A stretch of DNA of 64,000 bases from Rutidosis leptorrhynchoides (lineage: Eukaryota > Streptophyta > Magnoliopsida > Asterales > Asteraceae): positions 332,765,501 to 332,829,500 of the forward strand of contig NC_092333.1 in NCBI RefSeq assembly GCF_046630445.1, written 5' to 3'. The notes below the pieces were generated by a model that was given only the letters and a program-made list of their open reading frames with translations, made no database searches and was not told the origin of the DNA. Shown here one piece after another: positions 1-11,482 of the stretch. The translations under genes were made by a program, and so were the position numbers. The first letter of the stretch is position 1; the number at the start of each line of letters is the position of its first letter.

Positions 1-624
1 TAAATTATATATATATATATATTTTACGTATATGTGAGAGAAGAGAGAAAGATCGATATTTTGGTTCACCAAACTGCGAATTTATAGGAGATGTGGCCTG
101 ACTTTTCATGCCATGCGATCGCATGGACTTTCTTCTTCCTGGCCATGCGATCGCATGGCCAGCTGGGAGAGCTCACATGTTGCTTGTTTCCTTGTGCCGA
201 CGTTTTATAAATAATATAATATATTAAATAATTATAAGAATTATTTAAATATTATATTATATTTATGTGCATAGTTGACTTGTAATTTTTAGTCCGTTGC
301 GTCGAGCATTGAGAGTTGACTCCGGTCCCGGTTCCGGATTTTCGAACGTCCTTGCGTACAATTTTATATTTTGTACTTTGCGTTTTGAATCTTGTACTCT
401 TGTAATTTCGAGACGTTTCTTATCAATAATTGGAACCTCTTTGATTGTCTTTTGTACTTTTGAGCTTTTTGGTCGTTTGCGTCTTCAATTCGTCGAATCT
501 GTCTTTTGTCTTCACCTTTTATAATTTAAACGAATATCACTTGTAAATAGAATAATTGCAACTAAAAGCTTGTCTTTCTTGAGGAATAATGCTATGAAAT
601 ATATGTTCGTTTTTAGCATTATCA
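1..624 (-). mobile_element. Athila-type LTR, partial (runs off window start)
   Basis: From about 190 to 624 this matches 7755-8189 almost base for base and ends at the same ATTATCA terminus, so it is an LTR of the same family as 6185-8189. In minus orientation it starts at 624 (TGATAATGC). It abuts the RNase H coding sequence without a polypurine tract. The block at 105-165 is entirely different from the equivalent block of the other LTR. The two LTRs of one insertion start out identical, so this is better read as part of a second family member inserted into the RNase H of the first than as its own 3' LTR; a truncated 3' LTR is the alternative. Confidence 0.85.
79..165 (-). promoter_or_regulatory. 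U3 promoter block: TATA box and two palindromes
   Basis: Read on the minus strand, a TATA-like CTATAAAT (plus 80-87) lies just downstream of a GC-rich block holding two perfect palindromes, 16 bp at 111-126 and 22 bp at 140-161, both centred on GCGATCGC. In an AT-rich LTR this is the expected place for a core promoter. No binding factor is recognised; promoter function is inferred from position. Confidence 0.5.
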
Positions 625-2986
625 TATTTCAATATCAAACTCTTGTAAGAGTAAGATCCAACGGATTAATCTTGGTTTAGCATCTTATTTTGAAAATAGG
701 TATCTAAGAGCAGAATGGTCGGTATAGACCACCGTTTTTGCTAGAACGAGATATGATCGAAATTTGTCAAAAGCAAAGACAATAGCAAGGAGTTCTTTTT
801 CTGTAGTTGTATAGTTCATTTGTGCTCCTTGTAATGTCTTACTAGCATAATATATAGGCTGAAATCGTTTTTCAATCCTTTGTCCTAAAACGGCTCCCAT
901 TGCAAAATCACTTGCATCGCACATTAGTTCAAATGGTAGATTCCAATTTGGTATTATCATGATCGGCGCATTAGTTAGTTTTTCTTTAAGAATATTAAAA
1001 GATTTGATACACTCATCTGAAAAGATGAATGGAGCATCCTTTTCTAGGAGTTTATTCATAGGAGTGGCAATTTTAGAAAAATCTTTTATGAAATGTCGGT
1101 AAAAACCGGCATGCCCTAGAAAACTCCTAACTCCTCTAACATTGGTGGGATGTGGAAGTTTAGCAATTACATCTACTTTAGCTCTATCCACTTCAATTCC
1201 TTCTTTTGAAATTTTATGACCAAGAACGATGCCTTCTTTAACCATAAAATGGCATTTCTCCCAATTAAGTACTAGATTTTATTGTTCGCATCTAATAAGC
1301 ATTCGTTCAAGATTAACTAGACATGATTCAAATGTATCACCGAAGACTGAAAAGTCATCCATGAAAACTTCCGTGCATTCTTCTATCATGTCGTGAAAAA
1401 TCGCCATCATATACCTTTGAAAGGTTGCAGGGGCGTTACAAAGTCCAAATGGCATGCGTTTGTAAGCAAAAGTACCATAAGGGCACGTGAATGTGGTTTT
1501 CTCTTAATCTTCGGGTGCTATTGGAATTTGAAAATATCCGGAAAATCCATCTAGAAAACAATAGTAACTATTTTCGGCTAATCTTTCCAACATTTGATCT
1601 ATGAAAGGTAAGGGAAAGTGATCTTTTTTGGTGGCGTCATTTAATTTTCTATAATCAATACACACACGCCATCCTGTTACAGTCCTAGTAGGAATAAGCT
1701 CATTTTTCTCATTTGTAATGACAGTCATTCCACCCTTCTTAGGCACGCATTGAACTGGGCTTACCCATGGACTATCAGAAATTGGATATATCAAACCTGC
1801 ATCTAGCAGTTTAATAATTTCTTTCTTAACTACATCTTGCATATTAGGATTTAGTCTTCGTTGGCGTTGCACATACGTTTTATGACCTTCTTCCATAAGG
1901 ATTTTATGTGTGCAATACGAAGGACTTATTCCTTTAATATCATGAATCTTCCATGCAATGGCTGGTTTATGAGCTTTCAACACAGAAATGAGTTGTGATT
2001 TCTCATTTTCAGTAAGAGAAGACGATATTATTACAGGTAATTCAGATTCACCATGTAAATAAGCGTATTCCAAATGGTTTGGAAGTGGCTTTAATTCTAA
2101 TTTCGGAGGTTCTTCTATCGATGATTTATATCGATATCTGTCTTCTTCTTTTAGCATTTGAATTTCTTCTGTTGTTGGTTCATATCCATTAGCTATAAGT
2201 GTAGCTAACATTTCAGCTTCATCAATTGGTTCATTACCTTCTCCTAAAGAACATTCTCCTGTTCCTTGTAATTCTGGAAATTCTTCTAATAATTCTGCAT
2301 GTGCATCTATAGTTTGAATATAATAACATGTATCATCTGCAGATTGTGGTTGTTGCATTGCTCTATCAACTGAAAAGGTAACACTCTCATCCTCTATACT
2401 TAGGGTCAATTTCTTACCGAATACGTCTATCATTGCTTTAGCCGTGTTTAAGAATGGTCTTCCTAATATGAGAGGAACTTGAGAATCTTCTTCCATGTCC
2501 AAAACAACAAAATCTACTGGAAATACTAAAGTACCAACTTTAACTAGCATGTTCTCCATTATCCCTCTAGGATATTTTATTGATCTATCGGCTAGTTGTA
2601 TGCTTATTCTAGTTGGTTTCAATTCTCCAAGGTCTAGTTTAGCGTATAGTGAATACGGCATTAGATTTATACTAGCACCTAAGTCTGCCAATGCTTCTAT
2701 TGAACTAAGACTACCCAGAAAACATAGAATTGTGAAACTTCCTGGATCAGATAATTTTTCTGGTATCTTATTCAACAGCACTGCTGAACAATTAGCATTC
2801 ATGGTAACAGCCGAGAGTTCTTCCATTTTCTTTCTATTTGAGATTAGATCTTTCAAGAATTTAGCATATCTAGGCATTCCTGAAATCACATCAATGATAG
2901 GAAGATTTACATTTATCTGTTTAAACATATCCAAGAATTTGGATTGCTCGGCTTCAAGTTTTTCTTTCTTCATTTTACTCGGGTAA
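625..2986 (-). pseudogene. Athila-type pol remnant (protease, RT, RNase H)
   Basis: One minus-strand frame runs from about 2986 to 625 with three stops (1504-1506, about 1279, 685-687). In order it shows an aspartic protease with the D-L-G-A-S-I-N-L-M-P active-site motif (near 2680) and the downstream L-G-R-P-F-L motif; a reverse transcriptase whose catalytic motif is F-M-D-D in V-F-M-D-D-F-S-V-F-G (about 1350-1380); and RNase H with C-D-A-S-D and Y-T-D-H-S. These are Ty3/gypsy Athila-lineage features. The frame breaks at an LTR terminus at 624, inside RNase H, so integrase is missing here. Nothing in it can be functional as it stands. Confidence 0.9.
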
Positions 2987-4793
2987 GGAAGTGGTGGTTG
3001 GTATGGTTTAACATAAGGTTTAGCCTTAACTGTATTATCTTCATTAACCTTTTCAACTACCGGTTCTTTTTCCTTATCTTGATCAGGTTGTGGTTCTTGT
3101 GGAGTAGGAATAGCTTCATCAGAAGTTACAGGTATTTCAGGTGGTTTAAGTGTTGTACCACTTCTTGTGGTAATGGTTTTAGCTGTTTCATTCCGGGGGT
3201 TAGCGTTTGTATCACTAGGTAAACTTCCCAGTTTTTTTCACCTATTAACCTTGCTAGGTTACTTACTTCTTGTTCCAGATTTTGAATAGAAGCTTGTTGA
3301 TTTCTAAATGCTTGAGCATTTTGTTCATTGGTTTGTTTTTGAGATGTGAAAAACTGCGTTTGAGTTTCAACTAGCTTTGTCATCATATCTTCTAAATTCG
3401 GCTTTTTATCATCGGTTTGTTGTGGTGGTTTGTTTTGAAAATTAGGTCTTTGCTGGTTGTAAGTATTATTGGATACTTGTTGATTGCTAGGACCTTGTTG
3501 GTTGTTGTATGGAATATTTCTGTTATAGTTCTGGTTTTGATTGTAAATCGGTCTTGGCGGTTGATAATTATTCTGATAATTATTTCCAGGCCTTTAGTTT
3601 ATGTATGAAATATTCTCTCTTTGTTCCATTGTTAATTCAATACTGAGACAATCTTTTGTCAAATGTGGTCCTCCACATTGCTCACAACTAATTCGTATTG
3701 AGTGAATATCTTTAGTCATCTTTTCCATTCGTCTCTCGACAGCATCTATCTTTGCGGAAATGGAATCTAAGTCATGGCTAGAATCGGCTCTAGCTGCTTT
3801 AGATGATCTAACGATATCTTTTTCTTGGTGCCACTCATGTGAGTGGGAAGCAGTGTTATCAATAATTTTGTAAGCATCAGTTTCGGTTTTCTTCATAATA
3901 GAACCACCAGCTGCTATATCTATGTCTTTCCTTGTAGTGATGTCGCATCCTTGGTAGAATATTTGTACTATTTGACAGGTGTCTAAACCATGTTGCGGAC
4001 ATCCTCTTAATAACTTTCCAAATCTTGTCCATGCCTCATATAGAGTTTCATTTGGCTTCTGTGTAAACGTAACAATTTCTGCTTGAAGTCTTACGGCTTT
4101 AGATGCAGGAAAGAATTGTTTAAGAAATTTTTCAACTAAAACGTCCCATGTATCAATCGCCCATTCAGGTAATGATTCCAACCAATCTTTGGCTTCTCCC
4201 TTTAAAGTCTAGGGAAATAACATGAGATATATCTGTTCATCCTCCACTTCTCGGATTTTAAATAGTGTGCAGATCCTATTAAAGGTACGTAAATGTTCAT
4301 TTGGATCTTCCTTCGGCGCACCACTAAATTGGCATTGATTAGTCACCATGTGTAGAATTTGTCCTTTGATTTCATAATCTGGCGCATTAATGTCTGGATG
4401 AGTAATTGTGTGACCTTGGCCAGTGCGTTTAGCTCTCATTCGGTCTTCCATACTTAAAGGTTCTAGATTCTCCATAATTGAATTTGTTGAATCGGAATCA
4501 CTAGAGGATTCTGATTTAATGGTTCGTTCCTCAACAATCTCTGTTTGAATGATTGGTGGTTCCGGAGGAAAGTTTAGTGGTTCAGGATCTACGAATCGTT
4601 CCTGAATATTCTCCGGATTCTCAATTGTGAGGTCGGGTTCAAAAAATGGATTATCGGAAATTTGAACTGGAGTACTTGGTCGACTGGATGACGATTCTAA
4701 AGAAAAATCAACGGCGGTAATATTTGCTAAATGTCTTGATCTAGTTACAGGTGGTGAACGTACAAAAGGTGGTGAACGTCTTGCTCGGTGCAT
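2987..4793 (-). pseudogene. Athila-type gag remnant
   Basis: Gag starts at the ATG ending at 4793. Residues about 125-270 resemble the retrotransposon gag domain (E-D-P-N-E-H-L, then W-L-E-S-L-P-E-W and a T-W-D-x-L-x-x-K-F-L stretch). A Q/N-rich linker and a coiled-coil-like region follow (3126-3386). In-frame stops lie at 4209-4211 and 3594-3596. A frameshift near 3232 puts the protease in another frame. A single CxxC...H motif near 3690 resembles a degenerate zinc knuckle. Gag would form the capsid-like particle. Degenerate but in correct order with pol. Confidence 0.88.
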
Positions 4794-6158
4794 TCACTGA
4801 ATATCCTATTAGTTTTTAAAAGGAAAGAAAAATTATAATAAGTTATCCAATCAATAGACTTTTCTGATTTTGCCCACGTTTCGAATAGCCAAAAGATGCA
4901 GCAGAGGGGCATGATTCGTTTGGTCTCAATATAATTGAGGACTGTTTGGCTCCAATAACCCGGTCCACGTACAAATCCAACTATTACTACGAACCAGAAA
5001 ATTTTGATGTCTATCAATTTAACCACTTAAAATAAATTTTCGTAATTTTAAGAAATTTAGATAAGAAGTAGAATAAAAATCTATGTCCTAAAACTAGAAT
5101 AGCGAGAAATAAGAAAGAAAAAGAGTTCGTCGAAAAAGGTCGAAAAAGAAAAATGGTTGAAAAATAAAAGGTGACGGAAAAATAAAAGAAACTTATAAAA
5201 CTTAAAAATACTTGACTAACCTAACCTTATTACTACAACTAACTTAAAATTATAATCGCAAATTGAGATTACTAATTGGAATGATAATTGATACATAGGT
5301 AAAAGGTGTCTAAAAATATAAAAGCTTACAAGAAAAACTAAATCCCAAATGGAAATAACTTAAAAAGAAACTAAAACTTAAAAAAGCGTCGCAAAATTCT
5401 AAAGCACCTAAATCTTAGTCTAAAGAAAAAGCACTTAAGGAATTCTACGGCAAAGCCTAAAAATCTAGAAGTAAAAATAACTATGGCAAAAACTAAGTTT
5501 AAAACTAAGTATGAGCGAAAAATACAAATATTACGCTAAAACGATTGAAAAGGGACAAAATATAAAAATACACTAAAAGTTGTAAAAAGTACAATTTTTA
5601 TAAAAATATTATTTTTATATTAATTATTTATTAAAACTATTAATTTTAAATAAATAAAACTAATTAAAAATAATTATTACAAATTAATTAAATCTTTAAA
5701 CTAAATAATAAATTAATTAACCCTAAATACTAATTAATTAATAATAATAATTAAAATTCCGTAATAAATGCCAAATTAGGGTTGCTGTGTGCCCGTGTCA
5801 GACGGCTTCGCGAGTCGCGGTTTTCCAAGCATCAAACCCCGCGAGTCGCGGGGTTCCAGAATTCAACTGACAGGTTCTTTAAAATTCGACGAGTTTTTTT
5901 TTTTCCTGTTTTTATATTTTCTGTTTTTATATTTTCTGTTTTAAATAAAAAGAAAATACTTAAATAAAACTTATATAAAAATAAAGAAACTTTATAAAAC
6001 TTAAATATTTAACAAAATCTTAAAAATACTTATATTTTTGTTTTTCTTTTTATATTTTCGAATATTTAAAACGTATTTTTATAAAAACGAATTTTAATAA
6101 AAGTAAACTAAAAATCTTTTTTTTTTAATTAGCGTTGCGCTTTCGGCTTTTAAGCGTT
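4794..6158 (-). other. Untranslated leader of the Athila-type element
   Basis: About 1.36 kb between primer site and gag start with no convincing coding frame. It holds a perfect 6-bp-arm hairpin at 4925-4939 whose equivalent occurs in the leaders at 23068 and 57957, and GC-rich inverted repeats at 5810-5820 and 5835-5855 built on CGCGAGTCGCG, the word also found in degenerate form in the LTR at 7675-7690. The rest is A/T-rich and unstructured to the eye. Confidence 0.7.
5800..5856. repeat. Paired GC-rich palindromes in leader
   Basis: Two copies of CGCGAGTCGCG lie about 30 bp apart. The second is extended to a 9-bp-arm inverted repeat with a 3-base loop (5835-5855). They stand out in an otherwise A/T-rich leader. 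Confidence 0.7.
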
Positions 6159-6176
6159 TCCCCGGCAGCGGCGCCA
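6159..6176 (-). promoter_or_regulatory. Primer-binding site for tRNA-Asp
   Basis: On the minus strand the sequence TGGCGCCGCTGCCGGGGA matches the complement of the 3' end of plant tRNA-Asp with one mismatch, the hallmark of Athila-type elements. It lies 8 bases inside the LTR edge at 6185. It fixes the orientation of the element and identifies 6185-8189 as the 5' LTR. Confidence 0.9.
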
Positions 6177-7527
6177 AAAATACTTGATGTGGTAGCGGAG
6201 TTGTATATAAAATAGCTTTATATTTTAGCAGAAAATACTATTAAATACGATACAATTTTACACAAGATATTTATTTATTTATAGAATGGATATACTTAAA
6301 CCTTGCTACAACACTTATAGGCAGTGTACCTAATTGTACAGTAGTGTAGTTTTTAGTAAGTCCGGTTCGTTCCACAGGGAAAATCTTTAAACAAAGCTTA
6401 ACGCTATATTAGTTTACTTTTATAAAAATACAAATATATATATAAGTAATATTATTATTATAAAGGTGGGTTTTTACCGTTTAATGACCGGTTTGTCGAT
6501 TTTAAAACTTTAGTCGCAGTTAAAACCAAATGTAAAATAATAAATAATACAAGAGTTAATTTAAAGCGTAAAGTAAATAACGATAATGAAATTGCGATTA
6601 ATAAAAAGTGCGATAAAATAAACTTGCGATAATTAAAAAGTACGATAATTAAAAGTGCAATTAAATACAATAACAATAAATAAAAATGCGATAATTAGAA
6701 GTGCAATTAAATATAAAATAAAGGAAATTAAATATGAAATAAAAGAATTATGCTTATTTAAACTTCCGTAATCATGATGTTTGACGTGTTGATTTTAGTT
6801 TTATGCCCATGGGTTAATTGTCCTTTGTCCTGGATTATTTAATATGTCCGTCTGGTTTTTGTCCATAACAGTCCATCAGTCATAAATATAAAATGCGAGT
6901 GTCCTCGTCAAATTATTCTTATACCCGAAGTTAAATATTCCAACTAATTGGGGATTCGAATTGTAACAAGGTTTTAATACTTTGTTTAATAATTACACCA
7001 GGATGTCGACTGAGTGTAACCCAAGGTTTTAATATTTTGTTATCAATTATACCAAGTGTCCTTGTACATAATTTCACCCCTGTTTTAATTATTCTAGTGG
7101 CTATTAATCTATTCCCGTGTCCGGTTAAATGAACGATTATTCGTACATATAAATACCCCGCCCATCATGTCCGATCGAGTGTATATGGTAATTTATAGGG
7201 ACGCCCAATTGTAAATCTTTATATTAACATTAACAAACTATCATTTAGTTAAACAGATATAAAGCCCATTAATAGCTCATAGTCTAATTTCCACAAGTGT
7301 CGTTCTTTTGTCCAAACCCCAATTATGGTACAAAGCCCAATTACCCAATTTTAGTAATTAGCCCAACATCATGATTACTTCGGATTAAATAAGCATAATA
7401 ATAACTTAGCTACGAGACATTAAATTAAAAAGGTTGAACATAAATTACAATGATTAAAAATAGCGTAGCGTTACACGGACAGAATTTCGACTTACACCCT
7501 TACAACATTTGCTAACATACCCTTATT

Positions 7528-7572
7528 ATTAGAATTAAAATTAAAATTAAAATTAAAATTAAAATTAAAATT
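7528..7572. repeat. ATTAAA hexamer array
   Basis: Six or more near-perfect copies of AATTAAA/ATTAAA in tandem inside the Athila-type LTR. Confidence 0.85.
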
Positions 7573-7645
7573 ATAATATATATATATAATACGTTTTATG
7601 AGAGAAGAAGAAAAAGGATGATAAAAATGATCAGAATTCGGTTGG

Positions 7646-7727
7646 CTTTATAGGGAGTTTCAGAACTTGGGGCTCCACGACTCGCGGCATTTTTTGCCTT
7701 CAAACTCCGCGAGCCGCGGAGTTTGAA
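7646..7727 (-). promoter_or_regulatory. U3 promoter block: TATA box and GC palindromes
   Basis: On the minus strand CCCTATAAAG (plus 7646-7654) follows a GC-rich block with a perfect inverted repeat of 13-bp arms and a 3-base loop at 7699-7727, and a degenerate copy of the same word near 7675-7690. It occupies the same place as the unrelated palindromes of the LTR at 1-624. Promoter role inferred from position. Confidence 0.55.
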
Positions 7728-8189
7728 ATTACAGCTCACAAACTTTGGAGTCTTTCTTGCCGACGGATTTATAAATAAATATAATATATTAAATAATTAT
7801 AAGAATTATTTAAATATTATATTATATTTATGTGCATAGTTGACTTGTAATTTTTAGTCCGTTGCGTCGAGCGTTGAGAGTTGACTCATGTCCCGGTTCC
7901 GGATTTTCGAACGTCCTTGCGTACAATTTAATATCTTGTACTTTGCGTTTTGAATCTTGTACTATTGTAATTTCGAGACGTTTCTTATCAATAATTGGAA
8001 CCTCTTTGATTGTATTTTGTACTTTTGAGCTTTTTGGTCGTTTGCGTCTTCAATTCGTCGAATCTGTCTTTTGTCTTCACCTTTTATTATTTAAACGAAT
8101 ATCACTTGTAAATAGAACAATTGCAACTAAAAGCTTGTCTTTCTTGAGGAATAATGCTATGAAATATATGTTCGTTTTTAGCATTATCA

Positions 8190-11143
8190 AACAATCCGAA
8201 GTTAAATCTTATTAGTAACCTGAAGGCGCAAAAACTAATAAGAAAAGGTTGCTATGCCGTTCTAGCACACATCGTGAAAGTCAATTCTGAAGAAAAGAAC
8301 ATCAATGATGTTCCTGTCGCAAAAGAATTTCCCGATATATTTCCGAAAGAATTACCGGGATTACCTCCACACCGATCCATCGAATTTCAAATAGACCTTG
8401 TACCCGGAGCTGCACCAATAGCTCGTGCTCCTTACAGACTCACACCCACTGAAATGAAAGAATTACAGAGCTAATTACAAGAACTTTTGGAGCGTGGTTT
8501 CATTCGACCAAGCACGTCACCATGGGGAGCTCCAGTTTTGTTTGTCAAGAAGAAGGATGGTACATTCAGGTTGTGTATCGACTACCGCGAGTTGAACGAA
8601 CTTACCATCAAGAACCGTTATCCACTACCGAGAATCGATGACTTATTTGATCAATTGCAAGGTTCGTCAGTTTATTCGAAAATTGATTTACGTTATGGGT
8701 ATCATCAAATGCGGGTGAAGGAGGAGGATATCCCAAAGACTGCCTTTAGAACACGTTACGGTCATTATGAGTTTATGCTCATGCTGTTTGGTTTAACTAA
8801 CGCACCAGCCTTGTTCATGGACCTCATTAACCGAGTGTGTGGACCATATCTTGACAAGTTTGTCATTGTTTTCATTGATGACATACTTATTTACTCCAAG
8901 AATGATCAAGAGCATGGAGAACATTTAAGAATCGTTCTAGAACTATTGAGGAAAGAAAAACTGTACGCTAAGTTTTCAAAGTGTGCATTTTGGTTGAAAG
9001 AAGTTCAATTCCTCGGTCACATAGTGAGCAAAGAAGGTATTCAGGTTGATCCGATAAAGATTGAAACCGTTGAGAAATGGGAAACCCCGAAAACTCCAAC
9101 GCAGATACGCCAATTTTTAGGATTGGCTGGTTACTATAGAAGATTCATCCAAGATTTTTCCAAAATAGCAAAACACTTGACTGCATTAACGCATAAAGGG
9201 AAGAAATTTGAATGGAAGGATGAGCAAGAGAAAGCTTTTCAATTGTTGAAGAAAAAGTTAACTACAACACTTATATTGTCATTGCCTAAAGGGAATGATG
9301 ATTTTGTGATTTATTGTGACGCTTCAAAACAAGGTCTGGGTTGTGTATTAATGCAACGAAAGAAAGTAATTGCTTATGCGTCTAGACAATTGAAGATTCA
9401 TGAGCAGAATTATACGACTCACAATTTGGAATTCGGCGATGTTGTTTTTGCATTAAAGATGTGGAGGCATTACTTATATGGGGTCAAATGTATCATATAT
9501 GCTGATCACAAAATTCTCCAGCATATATTTAATCAAAAACAACTAAACATGAGGCAGCGTAGGTGGATTGAGCTGTTAAATGATTATGACTTTGAGATTC
9601 GTTACCACCCGGGGAAGGCAAATGTGGTAGCTGATGCTTTAAGTAGAAAGGACAGGGAACCTATTCGGAAAAAAAGCTATGAATATATTATTCATACTAA
9701 CCTTACTACTCGAATAAAAGAGGCACAACAGGGTGTTTTAAAAGAAGGAAATTTGAAGAATGAAATACCCAATGGATCGGAGAAACAACTTAATATTCGG
9801 GAAGACGGAACCCGGTACATGGTTGAAAGAATTTGGGTACCAAAGTTTGGAAATGTGAGGAAATGGTACTTAGGGAAACACATAAAACCAAATATTTAAT
9901 ACATCCCAGAGCGGCAAGATCTTAAGAAACACTTTTGGTGGCCGGGTATGAAAGCCGATATTGCTACATACGTAGGAGAATGTTTGACTTATTCTAAATT
10001 CAAAGCTGAACATCAGAAACCATCAGGTCTACTTCAACAACCTGAAATCCCGTAATGGAAATGGGAAAACATTACCATGGATTTCATTACTAAATTGTCG
10101 AGAACTGTAAGTGGTTATGATACAATTTGGGTAATAGTCGATCGTCTTACCAAATCAGGACACTTTCTACCAATGAGAGAAGATGATAAAATGGAGAAGT
10201 TGGCACGATTATACTTGAAAGAAGTCGTCTCCAGACATGGAATACCAATCTCTATTATCTCTGATAGGGATGGCAGATTCGTTTCAAGATTTTGGCAGTC
10301 GTTACACCAAGCATTGGGGACTCGTCTAAACATGAGTGCTGCCTATCATCCACAAATTGATGGGCATAGTGAAAGGACAATACAGACGCTTGAAGAAATG
10401 CTACGAGCATGTGTTATTGATTTTGGAAATGGTTGGGATCGACATCTACCATTAACAGAGTTTTCCTACAACAACAGTTACCACTTGAGTATTAATGCGG
10501 CACCATTCGAAGCACTTTATGGTAGAAAGTGCAGGTCTCCGATTTGTTGGAACGAGGTGGGGGATAGAAAAATTACGGGTCCAGAGATAATCCAAGAAAC
10601 TACTGAGAAAATCATTCAAATTCAACAACGGTTGAAAACCGCCCAGAGTCGACAAAACAGCTACGCAGACGTTAGAAGAAAAGATCTAGAATTTGAGATT
10701 GGTGATATGGTCATGCTTAAGGTATCACCTTGGAAGGGAGTCATTCGCTTTGGTAAACGGGGGAAACTAAACCCGAGATACATTGGTCCATTCAAGATTA
10801 TTGATCGTGTTGGACCGGTAGCTTACCGACTTGAATTACCGTGACAACTCGCTGGTGTACATAATACCTTCCACATCTCAAATTTGAAGAAATACTTAGC
10901 TAAAGAAGATCTCACTATATTTTTAGACGAAATTAAGATCAACGAAAAACTACAATTCATTGAAGAACCCGTCGAAATAATGGATCGTGAGGTTAAAGGA
11001 CTTAAGCAAAATAAAATACCAATCGTTAAGGTTCGATGGAATGCTCGTAGAGGATCCGAGTTCACCTGGAGCGTGAAGATCAGATGAAGCAGAAATACCC
11101 GTACTTATTTCCAGAAGAAGAGACAACACCTACAACAACCTAA
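8190..11143 (+). pseudogene. Tekay-type pol, degenerate (copy 1)
   Basis: This is the 3' part of a Ty3/gypsy chromovirus polyprotein, mostly in one frame. It begins inside the protease-RT junction because the Athila element interrupts it. RT shows the F-I-D-D catalytic motif (8871-8882). RNase H has the C-D-A-S-K and A-D-H-K motifs, integrase the D-x-x-x-K start and D-R-D-G-R and H-S-E-R-T segments of the DDE core (10077-10400), and the C-terminus resembles a chromodomain (about 10990-11080). Stops at 8472 and 9897, compensating indels near 9667, deletions near 9890-9925, and stops near 10054 and 10843 break it. It is about 85-90% like 45600-48557 by eye. Confidence 0.9.
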
Positions 11144-11160
11144 AATTTTAGGACGAAATT

Positions 11161-11178
11161 TATTTAACGGGTATGTAC
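11161..11178 (+). other. Polypurine-tract region of Tekay copy 1
   Basis: AACGGGTATGTAC directly precedes the LTR start (TGTCATAACCC). It is the same position and nearly the same sequence as 48578-48592 and 34262-34278, hence the likely plus-strand priming site. Confidence 0.6.
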
Positions 11179-11388
11179 TGTCATAACCCGGATTTTTCCA
11201 TGATTATATATATATATATACTATGTGAGATTAATATTTACATGAATTAATGTTTCCAACATGTTAAGCAATCAAACTTGTTAAGACTTGATTAATTGAA
11301 ATGGTTTCTATGTAAACGTTTGACCACCCAGTTTGTCCGATGATTCACGAACGTTATAACTTGTATATGACATGATAACATATATATA

Positions 11389-11392
<4 letters not shown>

Positions 11393-11480
<88 letters not shown>
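11393..11480. repeat. (TA)n microsatellite
   Basis: Uninterrupted TA dinucleotides, about 43 copies, inside the Tekay LTR; absent at this position from the other Tekay LTRs in the window. Confidence 0.97.

Positions 11481-11482
<2 letters not shown>

Larger units (their letters stand above)
6185..8189 (-). mobile_element. Athila-type 5' LTR, complete (about 2.0 kb)
   Basis: Bounded by TGATGT at 6185 and ATTATCA at 8189 (TG...CA on either strand), next to the primer site at 6159-6176. The half 7755-8189 repeats 190-624. It contains short degenerate tandem repeats of GCGATAATTAAAAGT type (6590-6700), an ATTAAA array (7528-7572), a TATA box and a GC-rich palindrome block. It is inserted in a Tekay pol gene that resumes at 8190; the other insertion boundary lies outside the window, so the target duplication cannot be checked. 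Confidence 0.92.

Noticed and set aside
297..524. 75-codon ORF repeated at 7862-8215
   Set aside because: Lies in the Athila-type LTR, has no coding character, and its two copies differ at the end because the second LTR borders other DNA.
4745..5026. 93-codon minus-strand ORF overlapping the gag start
   Set aside because: Lies in the leader, covers the conserved hairpin, and has no matching frame in the B1 or B2 leaders.
8487..10844. Considered an endogenous pararetrovirus
   Set aside because: Integrase and a chromodomain-like end follow RT/RNase H, and LTRs and primer sites are present, so it is Ty3/gypsy.
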